64,000 bases of DNA, from positions 93,207 to 157,206 of the forward strand of contig JADJZU010000007.1 of assembly GCA_016715625.1 (NCBI GenBank), written 5' to 3'. Under the pieces are notes generated by a model. The model was not told the origin of the DNA, ran no database searches, and saw only the letters and a program-made list of their open reading frames with translations. The translations under genes and the position numbers were made by a program. Positions 1 through 8,867 of the stretch are shown in pieces (within the stretch, counting starts at the first letter, position 1; every line of letters begins with the position of its first letter). This DNA is from Bacteroidota bacterium. GTDB lineage: Bacteria > Bacteroidota > Bacteroidia > Chitinophagales > LD1.

Positions 1-573
1 CGTAAACCATGGCGGGTGGCAGCAGCCATTGCATTACTGGTTATGCTGGGTGTATTAGCTCAATTGATGTATTCGGGCAAACAAATAGCATCGCTGAATT
101 TGAGTGAATCCGGAGTGTCTAACATGGTCAATTCCATTTTCAAAATTGATGAGCCGGAGATAAACCCGGTAAGCATGGAAGAAACTCCAAATACCGCTGA
201 GGCTGAGGAGTTAATTTCTTCTTCGGTGGAAGATTTGAGCATTGCTCCGGAGGAAACTTTGGCCACCAGCGAGCCTGCTGCAGAGCAGGTGGTTTTACTT
301 CCGCTAAACGAACCAAATCCTGCCGAGCATTTTAATGCCACTGAACCAACATACTATGTAATGATTGGAGCTTATTTGGAAGAGAAAAACATAGAAGCAG
401 CAAAGCAGCGATTACAGCAAAAGTTCCCTGACTCCGCTATCTTGATAGAAAAAGGGCGCAGACTCACCAAGTTTGGGTACTCTGTTGGTCATAATTACCA
501 GGAAGCCGTTCTGCAGCTTCGTATTGCCCAGGAACAGGATGACTCAACCATCTGGCTTCTTCGGAAACGCTAA
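1..573 (+). CDS. SPOR-domain membrane protein, C-terminal part (cut by window edge)
   Basis: The frame is open from base 1 (RKPWR precedes the first possible start, GTG at 16), so this is the 3' part of a larger gene. A hydrophobic segment of about 17 residues lies at the visible N-terminus and is preceded by basic residues, as in a single-pass inner-membrane anchor. An acidic Glu/Ser/Pro-rich linker follows. The last 75 residues begin YYVMIGAY and have the size and pattern of a SPOR domain, which binds denuded septal peptidoglycan. In Bacteroidota such proteins often carry an N-terminal HU-like domain, which would lie upstream of the window. The family call is inference from pattern; the membrane segment is seen directly. 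Confidence 0.7.
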   Translation, partial: RKPWRVAAAIALLVMLGVLAQLMYSGKQIASLNLSESGVSNMVNSIFKIDEPEINPVSMEETPNTAEAEELISSSVEDLSIAPEETLATSEPAAEQVVLLPLNEPNPAEHFNATEPTYYVMIGAYLEEKNIEAAKQRLQQKFPDSAILIEKGRRLTKFGYSVGHNYQEAVLQLRIAQEQDDSTIWLLRKR

Positions 574-666
574 ACAATGCCGACTGAATGTTGTTTTACA
601 ATTGTCTGAATCAGTTTTGGTGTTGTAACAATTATTATACTACTTCGTCATCCCAATTTTTTATCA

Positions 667-3504
667 ATGAAGAATTTTATCTTGTTTTTGTCTTTTTCGT
701 TGGCTATTACTCTATCGCCTGCTCAGCAATTGAGACGTTGCGAAACAATGGAAGCCGACACATTACTCAGAGCGACACATAGCACTGAAAGTCTGGAAGA
801 TTTTGAGCTTTGGGTGCAAGCAAAAATTGCTGCCTACAAAAACTCTCCGGCCTACCTTCAAGGCAACAGAAATGTGGTCACCATTCCAATCATTTTCCAC
901 GTGATTCATAACGGTGATAATCTAGGAAGCGGTGAAAATATATCTCAGGCACAAATCAACTCGCAGATTGCTGCATTGAATGAGGATTTCCGTAAAGCTT
1001 CAGGAACGTTGGGCTACAACACTCACCCGGCTGGTGCCGATTGTGAGATAGAGTTTTGTGCTGCAGTGGTAGATCCAAGCGGAGTAGTGCTGGCAGAGCC
1101 CGGCATCGATAGAAAAAACATGGGGCAAGTGGATTGGCAGCGTAGCACTGGGGCGGCTAACGACATTGAAGCCGTGTTAAAGCCTGCGACCATTTGGGAT
1201 CCGGAGCGTTACTGCAACGTATGGACTGTTCGATTTGGAGGGGCATCTTCCAGTCTTTTAGGTTATGCGCAGTTTCCCAGCAGCTCCGGTTTGCAGGGGC
1301 TCAATAACAACGGAGGCAGTGCAAACACCGATGGTGTAGTGGTAAGATTTAATGCTACCGGCCGTGTAGGAACACTCGATGCAAATTACAATAAGGGAAG
1401 AACGTTGACTCATGAACTAGGCCATTGGCTTGGTTTGCGACATATTTGGGGCGACCAAAGTTGTGGTAACGATTACTGCAACGACACGCCCACTTCCACA
1501 GATGCAAACTATGGCTGCCCCAATCAAAACACCTGCAATGACGGAGGAACCAATCCTCCGGATATGGTGCAGAACTACATGGACTACTCCGATGATGAGT
1601 GCATGAACATTTTTACCAACGACCAGAAGACCAGAATGGTGACTGTGCTCAATAATTCGCCCAGACGCAATAATTTGATTACATCCTCAACTGTCTGCAC
1701 CATACCATTCACCTTTTCATATACCGGCAAAGTAGTGGATGCGCAAACCAATCAGGGTATTCCAAACGCAAAAGTATTATTGGACGGACCTGCAGACTAT
1801 ACACCTACTACTGATGCCAATGGTTTTTTTACTATCAGCAACCTGCAGCAGGATAACTACTCCATTTATGCCGGCAAATGGGGCTATATCACCAATACGC
1901 TTTCTTCGCAGGCTTTCAACCCGAACACGCCTCAGATTGTGATTGCGCTTCAGAAAGGCTATTACGATGATTTTCTTTTTGATTACTCGTGGACCAATGT
2001 AACGACCTCTACTTCCGGCACCTGGGTACGTGGTGTGCCATCCGGCACTACCTACACAGCCAATAATGTTACCAACCAAAGTAACCCGGGGGCGGATGTA
2101 AATGGAGACTATGGTAACCTGGGTTTTGTAACCGGTAACGGTGGAGGAGCTGCTGGCGATGATGATGTGGATGGTGGCAGCACTACCCTCACCTCACCTG
2201 TAATGGACTTGACCACATATACAAACCCTGTAGCGCGATACTACAGATGGTTTTTCAACTCCGGAGGATCAGGAACTCCTAATGATTCATTGATTATTTC
2301 GTTGGTGAATGGAACCACCGTTATTGATATAGATAAAGTGGCCACAGGCCAATCCTCTAACCAGTGGATATACAAGAGCTACCGTATTAAGGATTATATC
2401 ACCAATCCGGGCAATAACGTGTATTTCAGATGTCGCACTTTTGATAATACACCCGGCCATTTGGTGGAAGCCGGTTTAGATTTCTTCCGGGTTATTGACT
2501 CAACGGCTACCAGCGGACAACCTCCGGTTGCGAATTTTGCCTCGAGCGCTACGCAGGTGTGTGCCGGAACACAGGTAACATTCAACGACCTATCATCCAA
2601 TTCACCCACACAGTGGACTTGGAGTTTTCCGGGCGGAAGTCCAAATTCTTCAAACGTTTCTAACCCGGTAATTTCATATAGCACACCAGGTACCTATGCT
2701 GTTACACTTGTTGCTGCTAATGCTGCCGGAAGCAATTCCAGCACACAAACAAGCTACATAACCGTGGAGCCGGTGGTAGCTGCATTTAGTCAAGACGTAC
2801 CGGGAATTTGTCCGGGCTTTAGCGTCACTTTTGCAAACGAAACGTCTTGTTCTCCTAATTCTATTCAGTGGATTTTTAACGGTGGCGATCCGGCTACTTC
2901 TACCGATAATGCACCGGTGGTTACTTATTCATCGCCCGGTTTTTATGATGTTATATTGATTGCACAGAATAGTTTCGGTAACGATACGCTCACTCAGAAT
3001 TTAGCTGTTCAAGTATTTTCTTCTGCATCTATCAATACGACCACAGTAGCCGATACCAACGGTACCAATACCGGTACAGCCACAGCAGTGGTTACGGGAG
3101 GTGTTTCACCCTACACTTATTTATGGAACGACCCGGCTCAGCAAACGACTCAAACTGCTACCGGTCTCTCCGCAGGTGTGTATAACGTGACAGTGACTGA
3201 TGCCAATGGTTGCAAAAGTATCAGCAGTGCTACTGTAATGTTTGAGAATATAAGTGGTATTGCTCAGGATGCGGCACTGGGTGTTTCGGTGTATCCAAAT
3301 CCAACAAAAGGTGTATTCAATGTTAAATTGCCTGCGCAATCAAAAGCGGATATCTACAATGCTTTAGGGGAGATTATCTGGAAGTTTGAAAACACCAACG
3401 CTACTACACACACATTGAACATGTCCGGCTATGCGTCCGGAGTTTATGCCATGAAAGTGTCAGTTGCCGAAAAGCAGTTAGTGATTAAGTTGGTAAAGGA
3501 ATAA
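667..3504 (+). CDS. T9SS-exported M43-family zinc metalloprotease with PKD domains
   Basis: A 945-residue exported protease. It starts with a signal peptide (about residues 1-20). The zinc motif HELGHWLGLRH is at residues 249-259, and the Met-turn sequence NYMDYSDDEC around 303-312 is typical of the cytophagalysin/pappalysin group (MEROPS M43). After the catalytic domain come a carboxypeptidase-regulatory-like domain (about 350-430), a variable beta domain (about 435-615), two PKD domains (about 618-790), a SprB-like repeat (about 800-860, with YNVTVTDANGC), and a C-terminal T9SS sorting domain from about 870 (VYPNPTKGVF through GVYAMKV). The protein is expected to cross the outer membrane by type IX secretion and be released or anchored at the surface. 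The substrate cannot be told. All catalytic residues are present. Confidence 0.93.
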   Translation: MKNFILFLSFSLAITLSPAQQLRRCETMEADTLLRATHSTESLEDFELWVQAKIAAYKNSPAYLQGNRNVVTIPIIFHVIHNGDNLGSGENISQAQINSQIAALNEDFRKASGTLGYNTHPAGADCEIEFCAAVVDPSGVVLAEPGIDRKNMGQVDWQRSTGAANDIEAVLKPATIWDPERYCNVWTVRFGGASSSLLGYAQFPSSSGLQGLNNNGGSANTDGVVVRFNATGRVGTLDANYNKGRTLTHELGHWLGLRHIWGDQSCGNDYCNDTPTSTDANYGCPNQNTCNDGGTNPPDMVQNYMDYSDDECMNIFTNDQKTRMVTVLNNSPRRNNLITSSTVCTIPFTFSYTGKVVDAQTNQGIPNAKVLLDGPADYTPTTDANGFFTISNLQQDNYSIYAGKWGYITNTLSSQAFNPNTPQIVIALQKGYYDDFLFDYSWTNVTTSTSGTWVRGVPSGTTYTANNVTNQSNPGADVNGDYGNLGFVTGNGGGAAGDDDVDGGSTTLTSPVMDLTTYTNPVARYYRWFFNSGGSGTPNDSLIISLVNGTTVIDIDKVATGQSSNQWIYKSYRIKDYITNPGNNVYFRCRTFDNTPGHLVEAGLDFFRVIDSTATSGQPPVANFASSATQVCAGTQVTFNDLSSNSPTQWTWSFPGGSPNSSNVSNPVISYSTPGTYAVTLVAANAAGSNSSTQTSYITVEPVVAAFSQDVPGICPGFSVTFANETSCSPNSIQWIFNGGDPATSTDNAPVVTYSSPGFYDVILIAQNSFGNDTLTQNLAVQVFSSASINTTTVADTNGTNTGTATAVVTGGVSPYTYLWNDPAQQTTQTATGLSAGVYNVTVTDANGCKSISSATVMFENISGIAQDAALGVSVYPNPTKGVFNVKLPAQSKADIYNALGEIIWKFENTNATTHTLNMSGYASGVYAMKVSVAEKQLVIKLVKE

Positions 3505-3554
3505 AGCCATTCGAAGAGTATTGATTATTGTTGTGCTCATTTCACTTGCACAGC

Positions 3555-4592
3555 ATGAATTTATACCCTATAGCCAAGCAGTTGCTTTTTCAGCTTGATG
3601 CTGAAGAAGCACACCATTTTACCATTCATCAGCTACAGTTGCTGGGTAAATTTCCGCGACTGCTTTCTTTTCTTTCCGGAAAAAAAATCAGCCATCCTTC
3701 TTTACATCGCCATATTCTGGGTTTAGATTTTCCTAACCCTGTAGGTTTGGCTGCCGGGCTCGATAAAAATGGAGATGTAATTGATGAAATGGGCCATCTG
3801 GGTTTTGGCTTTGTGGAAATTGGAACGATAACACCTCAGCCACAGCCTGGTAATGATAAACCTCGTTTGTTTCGTTTGATTAGTGATGAGGCCATTATCA
3901 ATAGGATGGGGTTCAATAATGTGGGAGCGGAGGTGGCCGCACAAAAACTGAAGCGAAGGAAAACTAACATTATTGTTGGTGCCAACATCGGTAAAAACAA
4001 AGTAACCCCTAACGAAAAAGCTATTCGTGACTATGAGTTTTGCTTTGAAAAGCTGTTTGACTATGCTGATTACTTTGTGGTGAATGTGAGTTCTCCCAAT
4101 ACTCCCGGCCTGCGGGCCTTGCAAGATAAAGATTCTCTTACCGCTATTCTTTCTTCTTTGCAGGACATCAACAATAGAAAGGTCAACACTAAGCCAATCC
4201 TTTTGAAAATTGCTCCGGATCTGGAAACGGAGCAGATTACGGATGTAGTAGATGTAGTGAGAAAAACTCAGATACAAGGGATAGTTGCTACCAACACTAC
4301 CATATCGCGTGAAGGGTTACATATTTCTAATCAAGAGATAGAAAAAATAGGAGCCGGAGGGCTAAGTGGTAAACCTGTAACAGCTAAATCTACTCAGGTC
4401 TTGAAATACATAGCGGCTGAGGTGCAAACGGATATTCAAAAGCCGGTTTTAATTGGTGTGGGTGGTATTATGAATACCGCAGATGCGCTGGAAAAATTCA
4501 ATGCCGGTGCCGATTTAGTTCAATTGTATACCGGTTTTATATATAACGGACCAGAACTGATTCAATCCATCAATCGCGCCTTACTGAAGTAA
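3555..4592 (+). CDS. pyrD: Quinone-dependent dihydroorotate dehydrogenase (class 2)
   Basis: Oxidises dihydroorotate to orotate in pyrimidine synthesis and passes electrons to the quinone pool from the inner face of the membrane. ATG at 3555 is preferred over TTG at 3528 because it gives 345 residues beginning MNLYPIAKQLLF, the usual membrane-associating helical N-terminus of class 2 enzymes. The FMN-binding segment GLAAGLDKNG, the segment NRMGFNNVG, and the catalytic-loop sequence NVSSPNTPGLR (class 2 uses Ser as base) are all present, as is GVGGI near the C-terminus. It stands alone, about 50 bp after the metalloprotease gene, with no other pyr gene in view. Confidence 0.96.
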   Translation: MNLYPIAKQLLFQLDAEEAHHFTIHQLQLLGKFPRLLSFLSGKKISHPSLHRHILGLDFPNPVGLAAGLDKNGDVIDEMGHLGFGFVEIGTITPQPQPGNDKPRLFRLISDEAIINRMGFNNVGAEVAAQKLKRRKTNIIVGANIGKNKVTPNEKAIRDYEFCFEKLFDYADYFVVNVSSPNTPGLRALQDKDSLTAILSSLQDINNRKVNTKPILLKIAPDLETEQITDVVDVVRKTQIQGIVATNTTISREGLHISNQEIEKIGAGGLSGKPVTAKSTQVLKYIAAEVQTDIQKPVLIGVGGIMNTADALEKFNAGADLVQLYTGFIYNGPELIQSINRALLK

Positions 4593-4632
4593 AAATTGCA
4601 GTAAAAAAAACTCCATCATTCTACGCTGTGTC

Positions 4633-4662
4633 TTGCAATTGTGTTCACTAGGAATATATTTG
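4633..4662 (+). promoter_or_regulatory. Bacteroidota-type promoter for tRNA-Ser
   Basis: TTG at 4633-4635 is followed by exactly 19 bases and then TATATTTG at 4655-4662. This fits the TTTG/TTG -33 and TAnnTTTG -7 consensus of the Bacteroidota primary sigma factor. The tRNA begins 6 bases after the -7 element. Confidence 0.7.
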
Positions 4663-4667
4663 CCCCC

Positions 4668-4761
<94 letters not shown>

Positions 4762-4901
4762 AAACGCATAAATTGCAGTTTTTAATTTAAGCTCTGCCAA
4801 ATCTGGTGGAGCTTCTTTTTTTAGAATTCTGGTAGGAGAGTTTTTCTTTTAATTAGTGCACGATTTGTATATCGCGCAGAAGCGATTGGATGGAGAACTA
4901 A

Positions 4902-5432
4902 TCAGCTCAAGGAGTTGATTTCTTTTAATAGCCAGTCTACCAACATAGAGTTGGGCGATTGGTCCGTTTTTGATTGAAGTAAGCTGCTTATCTCTTCTTG
5001 TAGTTTATTTAAATCCTTTTTGGTGTTATTGCTCCTGCTTTGTAGGATGGTATAAAACTTCCGAAAGGTTGAAACGATGGGCTTGCTGATTTGTGTTTGT
5101 AGATTTTTATCTCTATTCAATTCATAATTCACCGCCTGATCCAGATTAATGGATTCGCGTAAAGCCAAGTCAAATTTCCCCTCTAAGTAGTAAACAGCTG
5201 ATAATACCAACCGCATAAAGTAATAAAACTCACTTCCATCCTTTTTGCTGTCGAGGTTTACATACTGTTCGGCAGCCGTAGCATTGCGAGCATAAAGATT
5301 TAACACGGCCAGCAAAAACGGAGCGCGACTCGCTAACACTTTACTGTTCAGCATCAATTCTGCATTACTTGTTGCCAGTTGCTCAGCAGTTTTAAAATCG
5401 CCCTGACGCATAAGGGACATGATGTAATTCAA
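4902..5432 (-). CDS. C-terminal fragment of the helical TPR-like protein
   Basis: This 176-residue frame continues the composite protein. Its coding character reaches upstream of the first TTG, back to about 5456 (GPVQETLIL), so the apparent start is an artefact of the frameshift. It holds more helical repeats (AEQLATSNAEL, LALRESINLDQAV) and ends LLKEINSLS. Confidence 0.6.
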   Translation of the reverse strand: MNYIMSLMRQGDFKTAEQLATSNAELMLNSKVLASRAPFLLAVLNLYARNATAAEQYVNLDSKKDGSEFYYFMRLVLSAVYYLEGKFDLALRESINLDQAVNYELNRDKNLQTQISKPIVSTFRKFYTILQSRSNNTKKDLNKLQEEISSLLQSKTDQSPNSMLVDWLLKEINSLS

Positions 5433-6348
5433 AATAAGCGTCTCTTGTACCGGACCGGGAAACCTGATTGAAGTATGTATAGGCTTTTTGATAGTAGCTC
5501 ACAGATTCCTTAAAATGCATGAGCAGGTAATACTCCTGAGCCAGATTTATGAGGAAACGACATAAAGCTTCTTCCGGGGCAGGCTCATATTTTCGAACAA
5601 TCGGTTCATTAGCAAGAATAGCCTGCAGGAGTCCAATCTTTTCATCCCCTCTTGCAAAATTTATCTTGGCTCTTTGGCTTAAATACTGTGCGTATAAGTC
5701 CGTTTTTTCTAGTTCAGCCAGGCTTACATTTTCCAAGGCTGCGCTGGAATCCGGCAGTTGTTTGTAGGCAGAGATAATGCGCTCGGAGAGTTTTAGTCGG
5801 ATTTCTTCTTTGCGGATGCTTCGTAAAAATTGAGTTTGCAGTAAACCGAGTCTTTGTTGCGATAGTTCGGCCATTAACTCTGCATGCGTGAGTGACTGAG
5901 GCTTTGCGGTCAGATAATAAGTCAGGTTCAAATCGCTTAATCGCACGAGCAAATCAATGTCATCCTGTTGAATTGCTTTTTTCCACGCAGTGTGATATTC
6001 CTCTTCAAAAAGCTCGAAGGCTTTTAACCGGAGCAAGTCATGTAGGAAAAGAGCAACATCAGTTTTTGTATCGGCTGATAAGTTGCTAAGCATTTGTTCC
6101 TGCAGCCAATCGTACAGCAAGCGGTATTCATTGCGGAGCAGATAGTCGGAGCTTTTGGCGTATTTTTTTCCAAAAACAGTTTTGAAAACATCTTCTGGTC
6201 GGGGTTCATCTTCTTTTTTACTTTTAACGAGCGCTGCAAAGAGTTTTTGCATGGTATCCCGCTTGTGCGTTTTTATGTTTTTTGCAAGCAGTGCGGTTTC
6301 CTTTTCAGGTAAATGTTGAACCAGAGAAAATAGTTTACTGTGTTTCAT
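5392..6348 (-). CDS. N-terminal fragment of the helical TPR-like protein
   Basis: This 318-residue frame holds the start (MKHSKLFSLVQ) and about two thirds of the composite protein. Its last 25 or so residues, after FNQVS, are out-of-frame sequence that does not belong to the protein. It begins 112 bp from the divergent lipoprotein gene at 6461. Confidence 0.6.
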   Translation of the reverse strand: MKHSKLFSLVQHLPEKETALLAKNIKTHKRDTMQKLFAALVKSKKEDEPRPEDVFKTVFGKKYAKSSDYLLRNEYRLLYDWLQEQMLSNLSADTKTDVALFLHDLLRLKAFELFEEEYHTAWKKAIQQDDIDLLVRLSDLNLTYYLTAKPQSLTHAELMAELSQQRLGLLQTQFLRSIRKEEIRLKLSERIISAYKQLPDSSAALENVSLAELEKTDLYAQYLSQRAKINFARGDEKIGLLQAILANEPIVRKYEPAPEEALCRFLINLAQEYYLLMHFKESVSYYQKAYTYFNQVSRSGTRDAYFELHHVPYASGRF

Positions 6349-6460
6349 GCCAAGCGTTAGCCAATACCTCTCTAAAGTATGTTTTTATCACAAACGCTAA
6401 AATTTCAATTTGCTATTACTCGCCCTCATCCACACATTTGTATCACAAAACAAAATTCAT

Positions 6461-7678
6461 ATGACAACTAAAATTCATTCCGGTAACTCTCTTTTATCAG
6501 CAGCTTTTGTATTGTTCATGACCGTTTTTTTATCGGCCTGTCGACCCGATAATTCTTCTATCCCTACGATTAGTTGCGATGACGTGGTGAGTGAGACCAC
6601 TTGGACCGACCGGGGCGATGGCGTAGATTATGTAGTTAACTGTGTTATTTCGGTTAATGCCAAACTGACGATTGAACCGGGTGTCACTATTCAGTTTGGT
6701 CCCGGTGCAGGAATCTTAATAGAAACCTCCGGTTCTTTGAGTGCGATGGGCACCGCTTCGAGCCCCATAGTATTTAAAAGCGAAAATGATGTAACAGGTG
6801 TTTGGAAAGGGCTCTACTTCAAAAGCAATAATGTGCTGAATGAGTTGAATTACTGTACGGTCTCCAATGCGGGGGCTTCCAGCTTTGATGGTAACATTAC
6901 CAAGTTGGCTAATGTAAGAGTGGCTTTAAGTGCTAAACTGAAACTGCAAAACTCTACCATCTCTAAAAGTGCAAAGGATGGGTTGCTCGTAGACGGCTTA
7001 GATTCGGATGAGTTGAATCCAATCACACAATTCAGTAATAACACATTTAGCGGAAATCAAAATTTTCCCATCTCTGCGCTGGGTAGCATTGCTCATGTTT
7101 TAGATGGCACTGTTTCCACGTTCACGGGCAATACTTACAACAAAGTGTTGTTGCGTGGTGGTCGTTTGTTTGGAACCCACATCTGGAAAAAAATGAATGT
7201 TCCTTACTTAGTGCAGTCCATTGTTTCTGTGGGCTATTATACCGACAATGGTAATCTGACGATTGAACCCGGGGTAACTGTTCAGTTTGCTGCAGATGCA
7301 GGTCTTTGCACAGGAGACTACTCCACCGGCTCTTGGCTTAAAGCGAACGGCACCCTGGGTGAACGTATCACCTTCGCAGGCGAAACAAGTTCATCGGGAG
7401 CTTGGAAAGGAATAGCATTTCAGAGCCTAAGCGCCAACAATCAAATTTCATATGCGGATATTAGCGATGGTGGCTCATCGTCTTATACAGGCGCTACTCA
7501 AAAGAGGGCCAACTTACATGGAGGTGCATGGAGTGCTGGCACTTTTACAATTGCTAACAGCACCGTTACAAACAGCGAAGCATGGGGCATTTGGGTAACA
7601 TTGGGTTCTCCGGCTATTAGTGTTCCGGGTTCTGTTACCTATAGCGGAAATGTGAGTGGTAATTATTACTCCGAATAG
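6461..7678 (+). CDS. Lipoprotein with parallel beta-helix-like repeats
   Basis: ATG at 6461 is chosen over the upstream in-frame codon at 6410. It gives a clean lipoprotein signal ending FLSAC, with the lipid-attachment Cys at about residue 27. The mature protein is about 380 residues. Two copies of a module are visible: LTIEPGVTIQFGPGAG ... GVWKGLYFKS near residues 70-135, and LTIEPGVTVQFAADAG ... GAWKGIAFQS near 265-335. The sequence resembles right-handed beta-helix proteins, but no catalytic residues can be assigned. Arg-Pro-Asp after the Cys does not predict its final membrane side with certainty. It lies just upstream of the RHS operon, on the same strand, with a 48-bp gap. Confidence 0.75.
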   Translation: MTTKIHSGNSLLSAAFVLFMTVFLSACRPDNSSIPTISCDDVVSETTWTDRGDGVDYVVNCVISVNAKLTIEPGVTIQFGPGAGILIETSGSLSAMGTASSPIVFKSENDVTGVWKGLYFKSNNVLNELNYCTVSNAGASSFDGNITKLANVRVALSAKLKLQNSTISKSAKDGLLVDGLDSDELNPITQFSNNTFSGNQNFPISALGSIAHVLDGTVSTFTGNTYNKVLLRGGRLFGTHIWKKMNVPYLVQSIVSVGYYTDNGNLTIEPGVTVQFAADAGLCTGDYSTGSWLKANGTLGERITFAGETSSSGAWKGIAFQSLSANNQISYADISDGGSSSYTGATQKRANLHGGAWSAGTFTIANSTVTNSEAWGIWVTLGSPAISVPGSVTYSGNVSGNYYSE

Positions 7679-7726
7679 ATGGGTTGTTGAATCCCATTTC
7701 GAAGTGATTGTATTTAAACGTAAGCT

Positions 7727-8866
7727 ATGAGAAGTGTAAGAATGCTGACTCTCTGTTGGATGGGATTCATTTCCATTTTGGCAACAGCGCAAAGTGTGCA
7801 AATTTCTATCATCCCCGGCAGTGAATACACCATGGCCAGACGAGATGAGTGGAAGTTGGTTGTAAACAATACCGGCAATCAAATACTGAATGTTTTTTTT
7901 AGAGGGGTGGCTACCGAAGCACAGCGCGGAAAAGTTTATGAAGCCTTGTCAAAAGCGAGACCTATTCCTCCCGGGCTATCAACCTTCAGTACCAACTATT
8001 ATGTAGGTCTCGACCCATTCAATACATTATACGAAGACCAGAGTTTACGACAATACGCGATACAAACCAACGGCCTTCCGGCAGGCGATTACGAAATTTG
8101 TATCACCGCATATCTGGCCTCTGACTCCAGCGAAATTGGCAGTAATTGTTACAGCTTTTCGGCCGATTATTTTACTCCGCCCATCCTTATTGCTCCAGAT
8201 AACAATGACACTGTATGTGAACCATATCCTTATTTCAGCTGGTTGCCACCGGTCCCCAATAGCGGTCAGAATTTTGCATACACGCTTACACTTTACGAAT
8301 TGCAAAACATGCAAACTGTTTTGAGTTCCGTGCAAACTAATCCTGCTTATTACGAACGAAAAGGGATTCCTACAACCATTGCACAATACGGTATTAATGC
8401 CCGTAATTTGCGCCCGGGATACCGTTATGCCTGGAAAGTTTCTGCGGAAGTAAATAACCAAACAGTAGCCACCAGCGAGGTGTGGAGTTTTGTTTACTGC
8501 GACAGCAAAAGGGCAACAACGGCTGACACAGTTTCTAAAAAGAAAGAGGTGAAAAATTTGCCCAAGCCCGGCATTCCGTATCTGGAAACCACTACTGCCG
8601 TGAACAACAATTTTTCTACGCTTGACCGAGGCTTGCTGAGTTTTTTATATGTGCATAGCAGTAAAACACCCACGGTGGGCATGCGCATACTTGACATGAA
8701 GGGCAACATGGTATTCAGCAAACTACTGGAGGTAAGTTTCGGCAACAATTACTTCAGCGCACCGCTAACCGATTACAAGGTAATTCAAGCAGCAGAACTG
8801 TATGAATTGCAAATAGTGGATATGAACGGTGCTATTAAAAAACTTCGCTTCAAAGTAAAACAGTAG
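7727..8866 (+). CDS. Exported protein with Fn3-like domain, first gene of the RHS operon
   Basis: 379 residues with a signal peptide ending near ILATAQ (residue 22). Residues about 25-145 form a domain that recurs at the N-terminus of the barrel protein at 23191: W-x-(V/L)-x-V, then GKV, then L-P-(A/P)-G-x-Y-E-(I/F)-C, and a second Cys about 17 residues later. Residues about 150-265 look like a fibronectin type III fold (APDNNDTVCEPYPYFSWLPP ... GYRYAWKVSA). The C-terminal 90 residues contain a segment resembling a T9SS-type tail (VGMRILDMKGNMV), but the match is weak. The stop is 1 bp from the next gene, so it is almost surely co-transcribed with the giant SpvB/RHS genes. Its role is unknown; a periplasmic or surface partner of those proteins is inference. 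Confidence 0.65.
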   Translation: MRSVRMLTLCWMGFISILATAQSVQISIIPGSEYTMARRDEWKLVVNNTGNQILNVFFRGVATEAQRGKVYEALSKARPIPPGLSTFSTNYYVGLDPFNTLYEDQSLRQYAIQTNGLPAGDYEICITAYLASDSSEIGSNCYSFSADYFTPPILIAPDNNDTVCEPYPYFSWLPPVPNSGQNFAYTLTLYELQNMQTVLSSVQTNPAYYERKGIPTTIAQYGINARNLRPGYRYAWKVSAEVNNQTVATSEVWSFVYCDSKRATTADTVSKKKEVKNLPKPGIPYLETTTAVNNNFSTLDRGLLSFLYVHSSKTPTVGMRILDMKGNMVFSKLLEVSFGNNYFSAPLTDYKVIQAAELYELQIVDMNGAIKKLRFKVKQ

Positions 8867-8867
8867 G

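Larger units (their letters stand above)
4902..6348 (-). pseudogene. Helical, TPR-like protein of about 490 residues, split by one frameshift (composite)
   Basis: Two minus-strand frames overlap at 5392-5432 and together match the length and layout of the intact 496-residue protein at 27092-28582. Both start with a short helix rich in Leu, Lys and Glu (here LPEKETALLAKN, there LDKNEKKFLSLM) and continue as all-helical sequence with paired helices like TPR units. The joint lies near 5456. Removing one C from the CCC run (read on the minus strand) joins FNQVS to GPVQETLILNYIM. There is no signal peptide and no membrane segment, so the product should be cytoplasmic. Function is unknown. Either a sequence error or a recent inactivating mutation would explain the break. 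Confidence 0.7.

Noticed and set aside
7679..7726. Hairpin GATGGG/CCCATT as a terminator between lipoprotein and RHS operon
   Set aside because: The stem is short and the T-run has only three bases; too weak to call.
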